Assembly (NCBI GenBank): GCA_949128115.1
Contig: OX421966.1
Location: 61,377,416 to 61,441,415 of the forward strand
Source of the DNA: Anaspis maculata
Lineage: Eukaryota > Arthropoda > Insecta > Coleoptera > Scraptiidae
DNA: 64,000 nt
Reading direction: 5' to 3'
Part shown: positions 55,917-64,000 of the stretch, piece after piece
Layout of the letters: each line of letters starts with the position of its first letter
Position numbering within the stretch: the first letter of the stretch is position 1
Program-made: the position numbers and the translations under genes
The notes under the pieces: generated by a model
Database searches by the model: none
What the model saw: the letters and a program-made list of their open reading frames with translations, nothing else
What the model was told of the DNA's origin: nothing

Positions 55917-57699
55917 GAGCCTGAATTCTCAGTTGAACTCAAAATTTCCGTGGTATCTTTAGCCTGAATTTTTCAGATCAAGCCAGGAATTACAAGTTCA
56001 GATAAGCCTATATACTTTAGTCTGATCTATTAGCTTCAAAGAATAATCAGCTTCAGTAGTGGAGTGGAGTAGTAGTAGTGGTTATAAGAACATAGGCGTG
56101 TGGTCGAGACAAGGGCGCTTCCTCCCAGCATAAACACGACCGCCAGCGTAGGAAATTTAAACTCTTGACCCCAATTGAATGGTATAATAGAAAGATAAGC
56201 CTCATCATCGTCTATCTCGATTCTTTAGAGTCTAATTATCCTGTTAAGCTGTGATTTCGGGACGCCTATCAAACAATTTAGCGTCCATCATTCATGCGTG
56301 ATAAGATAAGAACGCACTAATAAATATAATTTTCGTTTTATAACCCGCGGTGTTAGCCTGTGTGACCTCACCAACAACACGGTTTTGGTAAATAGATATA
56401 CTGCCAGATAGATGGATAATACGTATCTTTTCCGGATGTGAGGAACTCTTGCGCTTCCTGCGGTGTGGTAGATTAAACAGCGCTTTGTGTTAGAACTTAC
56501 TAGACGCACCTAATTACAATCATAAGCAGGGAAGGGAAAAGTCGAGGGAATAGTTTATAACTTTGGTAGGTATATAAAAAAAATAAGGATTGTTGGAAAC
56601 AAACAAGATGAAGCACCTGCATGGAATAATTTGAAGAATGCTACGATGCTGTGGAGGGAGTAGGTCTAATCAGGACAGGATTGTGTTTGCCGAGTCCCTG
56701 GAAGCTAACTTTTTTATGCTCCATATTCGATAGATTCGAACCAAATTTGGCAGAAAGCAACACAACAAAAGAGTCAAATTTCGTCTGCAATTGCGATTTT
56801 CCACTATTTTCCAGCCGGACGTTATGAATTTTCCTAATTTCTCCTAGCCGTTGCCACCCGAGAAGACCTCTCGTCCGTGTTTTGACCAAGACAGTTTGCT
56901 TTTGATGCAGGACTCCACTCAAAAATTCATTCCTACTTGGGAATCGACTTTTTTCGAATAATTCCAACTGATATCGAAAGTAGATTAGATTGGTCGTCGT
57001 GCAGACTCATTTTCAAAATCGACACAGTTCGGGTTTTCCGAAGGTAATTTTTCAATTTGAAATTTGCACATTCCGTGATTTTGAAAAAACTGCAGAGCAA
57101 ACTTCGACATGCGGTGAGCCCCATGAAATATTTATTTCAGGTGCAGACATGCTGGATAGTCTAGGATCTTTTCGGATAAAAAGCTAGAGACAAGTTATGT
57201 TTAAGTTTGGCAACATACCGCTGTGCTAGAATGATAGTAAGATAACTTCAAATTTCTGATTTTCGGATTAATCCAAAATCTATAACTCCAAGCTATTCTC
57301 TACCTGGTAAAAAAATCGAATTACTCAGAATCATCATGGAAGTACATAAAAAATGAATATCTCACTGTTATAATTATCTGTTTTTTAAACAGTTCTGGTC
57401 TAATACTCGGACATCTCAAAATGTTCTATTTCTTCTATTGAGAAATAGATCGAATTTGATCTTGCCTTCTGGTATAATACGAAGACATTTCAACATGTCC
57501 CAATTTCACAACAAATCTAATATGGAAATTCCAAGTTGTCCTTGTTTTTCATGTTATCTCAGTATTTTACTGTGGAAGATATCTCACTCTTATACCAAAA
57601 AACCAACTGATTCAATGAAAGTCTTCAGATTTTTTATTTTAACTCACTATTGCACAAAACATACCTTCATGCGTTTGTAAAATATCTTACTTTTCTCTA
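55917..57699. other. Non-coding stretch
   Basis: The first 100 bp still show satellite-like words. A minus-strand frame of 108 codons (56641-56967) has no recognised motif. Two similar words about 80 bp apart (CTAATACTCGGACATCTCAA near 57401 and ATAATACGAAGACATTTCAA near 57474) hint at a small tandem duplication. Confidence 0.4.
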
Positions 57700-57957
57700 C
57701 CAGGCGCCTCAAGCGGTACGACCCATTGGACCTGACCACCAGATTCTAAATTCTGACCTCTGCCTTTGTTCCTGCCATGAGCTACAAACAGAACTATAGC
57801 AATTGTTATTGAATAGGTATCAATTAAGGAGGGAGTCACTTCAAGACGAACTCCTCAACGCCATTGTTTATATTATCATACCAAATACTAAAATATCTTA
57901 GGATAGTTGTATAATACACATGGATTCAATAAAAAAAAAAAAAAAAAAAAAAAAAAA
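57700..57957 (+). mobile_element. 5'-truncated LINE tail with poly(A) and 10-bp target duplication
   Basis: The insert carries the last codons of an ORF2 (reading RLKRYDPLDLTTRF then stop), about 200 bp of 3' untranslated sequence, an AATAAA overlapping the tail and 27 A (57931-57957). CTTTTCTCTA occurs immediately before (57690-57699) and after (57958-57967). The RLKR ending is similar to that of the jockey-like element 2.5 kb downstream, but the 3' untranslated sequence differs, so it is another family of the same kind. Perfect flanks and an intact tail suggest a young insertion. Confidence 0.88.
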
Positions 57958-57967
57958 CTTTTCTCTA

Positions 57968-58543
57968 AGTTGTCCCACTATTTGACCAGAAATGTTCCGT
58001 GAATTGTTTGAAATGACTTAATAATTTTAACTTATCTCCAATGTACATTGCCATGATTTCATTATCCACAGCTCAGTTTGTATTGGGTAAAACTGAATCG
58101 AAACGATGGATAAATGCAGAGGCAGACGTATATTGGTCATAGCTATGGCCAAGACTGCCCAAAGTAAAAGAAATCGTGAGAATCGGTTCACAGGATAAAA
58201 AGTGTGATGAAAAATTTTGATTAATTGAATGACAAAGTTATGAACTTTGATATTTTCAATATTTGAAAAACGACAGTTAGCGAAACACTATCTACTGTTC
58301 TGAATACAGTTTTTCAAGGACTTTCAAATTAGTTTTCAGTTTCTGATAGTAACACTTCTATTTGTCAGATGACAGCCAAAAACTAATGGGCTTATTCCCT
58401 GTCATACAATACTCAAAGATAACTATGAAAAATATGTTGAACCAGGCTATGCTTACTGTGCAATACTCGGACAACTTGAAAAAAAAAGAGGGATAAATTC
58501 AAAATCACTCTACGAATTCCTGACGAATAGTAGGATAACTTAC
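57968..58543. other. Non-coding stretch upstream of the LINE
   Basis: AT-rich. It may include unrecognised LINE sequence, but no ORF1-like zinc knuckle or endonuclease motif was found. Confidence 0.35.
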
Positions 58544-60246
58544 ATGAAAAAACGGACAACTTCCAACAGAACTATTATTTCTAGCGATATACAAGGATAT
58601 GTTCATTGTTTGATTTTTTTCTCTGAAGCCAACGATTATTCTCTTTGGAAGGCTACAGGAAAATTGAAAAGAACACACCACCCAGTTCCTCCAATTAGAG
58701 ACCACAACGGGGAATGGGCGAGAGACGATGAAGAAAAGGCAACATCATTCGCCAAACACCTATCCAACGTGTTTCAACCAAATGTACCAGACAAAACAGA
58801 TGAAGAAGACGAAATGCAGAATTTCTTGAATGCACCACTGCAACTAGATCTGCCGATAAGAAAGTTCAAGATGAAAGAGGTGAAAAGAACAATACTAAAG
58901 GAAACCAATCCCAAAAAGTGTCCTGGATTTGACCTAATCACAGGTCAAATCTTACAAAAAGTCACCGAAAAGTGTATGAACGCCCTCACACAGATCTTTA
59001 ATGGTATTCTCCTGAGTGGTCATTTTCCGGGGCAGTGGAAGGTGGCTGAGATCATTCTGAGACCGAAACCAGGCAAGAAACCAGAACTGGTTACGTCATA
59101 CAGGCCAATCAGTCTCTTGCCCCTTCTGTCCAAAGTTTTCGAGAAGCTCCTCCTGAAACGTCTGACTCCAATTTTGGACCAGAAAAAATTAATCCCGGAC
59201 CACCAGTTTGGATTCAGAAATCTCCATTCCACTATCGAACAGGTTCATAGAATCGTTAAAAAAAATCAGAAATGATCTAGACGGGAAAAGGTATTGCTCT
59301 GCTGCTTTTTTGGATGTGAGTCAGGCGTTCGATAGGGTTTGGCACCTGGGGCTGCTTTACAAGATCAAGAAAAATCTGTCCTATCATTTTTACCATCTTC
59401 TGAAGTCCTACCTAACGGATAGATATTTCTACGTCAAACAACAGGGACAATATACAGAGCTGTACCCGATCAAAGCTGGAGTTCCACAAGTGTGCTGGGG
59501 CCGCTGTTGTACCTTCTTTATACAGCTGACCTGCCAACTACACGTTTAACAACAGTTGCCACTTTTGCGGATGACACAGCCGTCCTTGCATCACATACAA
59601 ATCCTGTCTCTGCGTCAAGAAATCTACAAAGGCATCTGGACAAGGTACAGCAGTGGCTCAGAAAATGGAGAATCCGGGTGAATGAGACCAAGTCCACTCA
59701 CGTCACTTACACCATGAAAAGAGATACCTGCCCTCCGGTTACCCTAAACGGTCAACAACTACCACAGGCTCAAGACGTGAAGTACCTCGGAATCCACATC
59801 GATCGGAGGTTGACATGGCAGAAACATATTTTTACTAAAAGAAAGCAGCTTGGTATGAGGTTCAGTAGAATGTATTGGATTATTGGTCGCAAGTCTCAGT
59901 TGTCACTCGAAAATAAACTTCTCGTATACGAAACTATTTTGAAACCAGTCATGACATATGGCATTCAACTTTGGGGGATTGCAGCTGCCTCAAATATTGA
60001 TATACTCCAAAGGTTTCAAAATAAGGTTCTTCGTATAATGGTCGACGCTCCTAGATACGTGCCAAATTTCGTCATTCAACAGGACCTTCAGGTAATACCT
60101 ATCCGAGAAGAAGTCACGAAGGCTAAAACAAAATATCGAGACAGACTGGATGTACACCCCAACCCGCTAGTCCATGAACTCCGAGTCAGCGCCGCGCCGC
60201 TGGGGAACCGAGGCTCAAGCGGTTCAAACGCTCAATACTTGAATGA
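58544..60246 (+). pseudogene. Jockey-like non-LTR retrotransposon ORF2 (reverse transcriptase), frameshifted
   Basis: Order of blocks: NDYSLWKATGKLKR; FAKHLSNVFQPN (linker before RT); CPGFDLITGQIL; SYRPISLLPLLSKVFEKLLL; FLDVSQAFDRVW (motif A Asp); AGVPQ (motif B start); ATFADDTAVLA (motif C, both Asp intact); and VKYLGIHIDRRLTW (motif E region), then the C-terminal domain. The N-terminal endonuclease is missing, so the copy is 5'-truncated. The frame changes at an A8 run (59258-59265) and returns near 59490, where a few bases of motif B are lost. A third change near 60200 leads to an RLKRF ending that stops at 60246. It would copy RNA by target-primed reverse transcription if intact. The high residual quality suggests a fairly recent loss. 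Confidence 0.9.
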
Positions 60247-60511
60247 ATTATATTGTGGTCATTACATGTTTTACCTTGTTTTTTTTATGTTACTGTTATT
60301 TTATGTTACATATCATTGTCATACTTATTGTTTTTATTAGTGTGTGTCACAGGTACTTAGGTATGTTTTAAAGTGTCAAGCGGTTTGGGTTACTTAAGAG
60401 CAACATTCACTGGAATGCTGCTCACTTGTCATTTTTCTTGAGTTGTCAGTAAGGTTGCTCATTGTTAAGTTTTATTGACAGATTGCAAAGTTTATTAATA
60501 AAAAAAAAAAA
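60247..60511 (+). mobile_element. 3' untranslated region and poly(A) of the jockey-like element
   Basis: T-rich untranslated sequence ends in AATAAAAAAAAAAAA (60497-60511). The left terminus of foldback F16 begins at the next base, so the LINE was inserted exactly at, or very near, the edge of that palindrome. Confidence 0.7.
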
Positions 60512-61673
60512 TCTTGATTCACTGAGGTCTTATACTACCATCTTGACATAATCACTCTCAAATATTCTAGAGGGGGAAGACTAGAGGGGGACACATTGAC
60601 TGTGTAGATGATTCTTCTTTTCTCTCGATTTTGAGTGAATATAAACATGTTTGGTATCGTTTCCGTCTAAATTCCATATTTTCAGTTCAACTATGGTGTT
60701 CAAATTGCAATAGAAGCGAGTTTAAACAAGTTTTACATGATAAAACATGTTTTTTGTCAATATTTTTTACGTCTTTAAACTCTGTTATTTTATTACAAAT
60801 CGGCACTTCTTAGAGAAATTGGATAAAGGTAACCTCAAGGGTTATAAAACATTTTGAATAAGTTCTAAAAAGGTAAATTTTCTTTGGAGCTTGAGAGAAC
60901 ATCATAGAGAAGTTGGAAAAAGGTAACCTCTTCGGAGCTTAATAGGAATTCTCAAAGAAGTGCAAATGTGATAGGATTTTTGGAGCTCAAGAGAACATCA
61001 CAAAGAAGTTGGAGAGAGGTAACCTCTCTGTATCTTAATAGGGCATCTCAAAGCCGTTTGGAAGAGGTAACCGTTTCTCGAGCTCAATAGAACATCTCAG
61101 GCCTGTCTAAGAGGACTCTTGCCTACTAGGCATCAGGCTCTGACATGACAAACTCTTCTTTTGAAAAAATAAGTACATTCTAGAAAACCTTAGCTGAGGT
61201 TTTCTTCATAATTATGAGGTAGAGAGCCACAGTTTTCTATCATACAATGAAATAATAGCAAAAAATAAAGTTGAAAAGTAGCGTCAAACAATTTCCACAT
61301 TTTTTTTTAATATTTTGAAAGGTGAAGGCACATCAGTTACATACTGTATTGTGTGAAATACACCAGACTAACGAACTACGCAAGACTTTTGAGAAAAAAT
61401 GCCGATTTGCAATGAATAACACAGTTCAAAGTGGTAAAAAAATATTGACAAAAAACATGTTTTATCATCAGAAACTTGTTCAAACTTGCTCCTATTGCAA
61501 TTTGAACACCATAACTAAACGGAGAATATAAAACTTGATAGGGAAAGATACCAAACATGTACATATTTACTCAAAATCAAGAGAAGAGAATAATTCCTCA
61601 ACCAGTCGCCCCCCTCTGGAAATTTTGACAGTAATCATGTCAAGATGATAGTAAAAGCCTCAGTTTATCAAGA
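60512..61673. repeat. Foldback element F16 with minisatellite loop
   Basis: TCTTGATTCACTGAGG at the left end is mirrored by CCTCAGTTTATCAAGA at the right end. Arms of about 300 bp match at CATGTTTGGTATCGTTTCC with GGAAAGATACCAAACATG, at ATGGTGTTCAAATTGCAATAG with CTATTGCAATTTGAACACCAT, and at TAAAACATGTTTTTTGTCAATATTTTT with its partner near 61440. The loop contains a 48-bp tandem repeat (60811-61100). Confidence 0.88.
60811..61100. repeat. 48-bp minisatellite, about six copies
   Basis: The word GGTAACCT or a variant recurs at about 60828, 60872, 60923, 60972, 61018 and 61066, with GGAGCTCAATAGAACATCTC and AAAGAAGTTGGA in fixed positions between. It fills the loop side of foldback F16. Confidence 0.78.
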
Positions 61674-61757
61674 TACGATGTAATTTACTTCACATTAATG
61701 ACAGGTCTTAGTCCCGGTATCAAAAATGGTGGAAAATGATGATTTTTGGACTTTTTG

Positions 61758-62048
61758 GCCGATTTTCCAATTTTCCTTGGTTAATTTGGCTCAATTTCTG
61801 GTATTGTATACTTCTTATTCTGCTGAACAAAAAGTTTCCATGCCAAAACTTATTCCTATGGACAGTTTTTGTTCTACAGGGGACTGAGTTGAAGATTTGG
61901 GAGCAGAAATATTGAACTTCAGTCCCCTGCAGAACAAAAACTGTTCATAGGAATAAGTTTTGGTATGGAAACTTTTTGTTCAGCAGATTTAGAAGTACAC
62001 AATACCAAAAATTCAGCCAAATTAACCGAGGAAAATTGGAAAATTGGC
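61758..62048. repeat. 291-bp hairpin, almost perfect palindrome
   Basis: The arms are about 130 bp each. CCAATTTTCCTTGGTTAATTTGGC is mirrored by GCCAAATTAACCGAGGAAAATTGG, AACAAAAAGTTTCCATGCCAAAACTTATTCC by GGAATAAGTTTTGGTATGGAAACTTTTTGTT, and CAGTTTTTGTTCTACAGGGGACTGA by its near-complement around 61921-61945. The loop is only about 30 bp around 61903. Confidence 0.92.
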
Positions 62049-62454
62049 ACCCCAACATTAGGGGGTGGAAAATAATTTTTATGTCAAAATTCATCATTTA
62101 AATCACAGAAGCCATCTGTATGGCTTTTGGGAGTAATCTCGAATTTTACGATGGTAGATAGGGGATGGGGGTGGAGGAGGAGGTTGATATTTTTCTGTCA
62201 AATAAATACATTTAGCATGAAACACAACTTGAAGAGAAACCAAATAGAAAGCTTTTATTTACGTCAGAATATCATTTTCAAGCCGTCATAACCTCCAACT
62301 TCAACCCCCTGTGGGTAAAAAACTGTGCATTATTTGAGTTTGAGGTTCACAGTATTTGATAAGTATCTCATGAGCTACAACATATCGGGAGCCATTTTCC
62401 ATAAAAATCGTGCGGGGTCCTTTTCTAAATTTTTATTCCTTGAACAGATTTTCA

Positions 62455-62590
62455 TTTCGTTTTAACAAAAGGTAACTGGTTCTCGAACATTTTCCAACCA
62501 TTCTTTTTCAATTTCCGGGAAATTTTCTGGTTGAAAATGTATAAAACCGGCCTGAGTTTTTTGAACCGGACTTGAATGATGAAGCTTGAA
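62455..62590 (+). repeat. Dispersed repeat family D, copy 3
   Basis: TTTTAACAAAAGGTAACTGGTTCTCGAACATTTTC, a GGTTGAAAATG word and GAACCGGACTTGAATGATGAAG match the copies at 19845-19970 (plus) and 8880-9070 (minus). Divergence is substantial. Confidence 0.6.
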
Positions 62591-64000
62591 GTGAAGCCTT
62601 ATTATTTGATGATTTTCACAATAAGGCGATTTGGAATAACATTTGAGGTTCTCCCGCAAAATTCAAATTTTCCGGAAAAAAATTTCAATTTCCTGCAAAT
62701 TGTTTTTAATCTTTCTCACCCGAAGGGACGTTTCGAACAAAAATTCCCATAGGTTCCTGGCAAATAGTCGGGAAAGTCTTGGCGTAACACAACCGATTTT
62801 GTATCCCTGGCGCCGGACTTATATTTCAAACGTTGAATTTATGTTAAATTGGCTAAATTTATGTTTATGCAGGAACGCAGCTGTGCATGTCAAGAGCTAC
62901 AGTTGTTGTAGCTCCCAAGGTTCGCACAAACCCTTGACACGAGCCCGCCCTCAAAAAACAACAAAAACAGCAACAAAAAACCGCACATTCATTTTATTTA
63001 AACGTAACTGATGGTGGTGTTCCTCAAGCAGTAATTGCAACAATAAATATCCCTTTTTCTTCGTCCAACCGACGGCTCCGGTCCCGGCCTTTTATTGAAA
63101 CGGTAAAGGGTTGTTTTAAGCCTGCCCCGTTCCATTTCCCTCAAGCTCTGAATCATTATTGATAGATTCTCCGTTCGCAGTGTCCGTCTGCAGCATAGGC
63201 AACCAACAAATCAACCCAGTAACACTTTACTATGTAGTGCCAAGTCCTCGACCTCGACACACTCGGACCTGCAATATCAAATACCACCACCTAGCTGCTA
63301 AAAGCGTCGGGAAATTCTGCTCGAGGAGAGAAAAAAGAAATAAATTTTCCGTTTGGAAATTGCTCGCCGGCGATCATCGGGCTTTCCTTCGTCAATTCGG
63401 ATGGTGGTTCACGTCCGTCAACCGCGCGCAGGACTTGAATTTCGAGGAAAGAAATAGGAGCTCTTGTGTGCGTCAGGACGAGAGGAATGATGAGAGGATG
63501 CAGAGGGTGACTTGACTTTATTTATATGCAAATCGTCAGACTCGGACTGATAATGGGGTTGTCCCGCTTTTTAGGGACGTTTTACACGTCGACCGGCCCG
63601 GGAGAGTTTTATCGAATAAAGTGCAAAAAGTCCTGCTTTTGGCTCTTCCTGGGGGATTAGCATAAGCCGATGTGTATGGTAGAGTGACGGCGAGGGATTA
63701 GCATTATTAATAAAGGAAGGCGGCAAGATGGGGTTTTTGTTTCACTGACGGGGCAGATAACGCATCGTTTTATTATTTTATCCTGCGGGATGCTACATCA
63801 AAGCTATAAGGAGCACTCAGTGCTCATCATAATCTCGATATTGATTACTATCGGGTTCATTTTCTACTTACCTACCTTACTTATAGCTGTTCGATAAACT
63901 TGCTGATGCTTTGTTGATCATCATCAAGTTACCCTTAGGCTCAGTATTTCAGTTGAAGTTGAAATTTCGTTCAGTAAAACTTAGTTTAGTTACCATAGAT
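62591..64000. other. Unique stretch, becoming GC-richer
   Basis: From about 62900 to 63700 the sequence is more balanced and CpG-containing, similar in feel to the block around the 12.2-kb exon. It might mark the neighbourhood of another gene. Frames of 122 (62643-63011) and 118 codons (63159-63515) show no motif and no convincing splice pattern, so neither is called. Confidence 0.3.

Noticed and set aside
55749..55967. Frame containing DEVGFEPT
   Set aside because: This peptide is a well-known false translation of the tRNA-like head of SINEs and of tRNA genes.
56641..56967. 108-codon minus-strand frame
   Set aside because: No recognised motif, start context or splice pattern. It remains possible but unsupported.
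59258..59265. A8 run at the LINE frame change, considered as programmed frameshifting
   Set aside because: A second break 230 bp later removes part of a conserved RT motif, so simple decay (or a sequencing error in the homopolymer) is more likely.
63159..63515. 118-codon plus-strand frame in a GC-richer block
   Set aside because: It may only reflect the lower stop-codon frequency there. No domain was recognised.

Overview
This is a window of animal nuclear DNA, most likely from an insect. The reasons are an AT-rich intergenic background, jockey-like LINE, Ty3/gypsy and mariner remnants, a tRNA-derived SINE, and only one convincing host coding exon in 64 kb. The species cannot be named from the sequence. 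No operon-like gene order, rRNA or functional tRNA gene was seen.

The one good host gene candidate is a coding exon on the minus strand at 12.19-12.90 kb. It encodes a basic, Ser/Gly/His-rich N-terminal region of unrecognised family, lies in a locally GC-rich block, and carries a splice-donor-like GTACGTAA overlapping its stop codon. A possible decayed THAP-like first exon lies at 28.83-28.91 kb.

Most of the window is structured repeat. At least fifteen long imperfect palindromes (foldback elements, about 0.65-2.8 kb) were found by comparing arms: 0.44-1.35, 3.49-4.95, 6.95-7.75, 9.08-10.04, 10.20-10.87, 13.77-14.67, 14.89-17.65, 21.26-22.91, 25.07-26.31, 30.29-31.29, 31.29-32.28, 32.28-33.32, 35.49-36.36, 36.68-37.64, 38.74-40.09 and 60.51-61.67 kb. 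Many begin CAGGGTG and end CACCCTG with TA on both sides, the target signature of Tc1/mariner transposition. Several are nested, and three sit end to end sharing single TA dinucleotides. Shorter hairpin MITE-like elements lie at 6.81, 10.87, 19.25, 20.19, 44.13 and 61.76 kb.

The region 42.5-55.7 kb is tandem-repeat territory. It holds a higher-order repeat of about 400 bp built from ten roughly 40-bp monomers, present in both orientations and bounded by inverted copies of a GGACAATTCTTCGC-type end. It also holds an 0.8-kb array with a strict 10-bp period made of alternating GAA and TTC pentamers (heat-shock-element-like), and a diverged 20-bp satellite. The 20-bp satellite also occupies 23.8-26.8 kb, split there by a three-level nested foldback. 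Insertions into the satellite include a probable solo LTR (52.86-53.29 kb, 4-bp duplication), and a SINE with a TTTA-type tail lies at its right edge (55.72-55.91 kb).

The autonomous-element remnants are all broken. They are mariner-like transposase fragments at 28.0-28.2 and 29.1-29.9 kb (two of them head to head), a Ty3/gypsy pol fragment at 37.8-38.6 kb (minus strand), a jockey-like LINE with a nearly complete RT region and two frame breaks at 58.5-60.5 kb, and a 258-bp 5'-truncated LINE tail with poly(A) and a perfect 10-bp target duplication at 57.7-57.96 kb. All repeat boundaries were set by eye; no alignment or database search was run.
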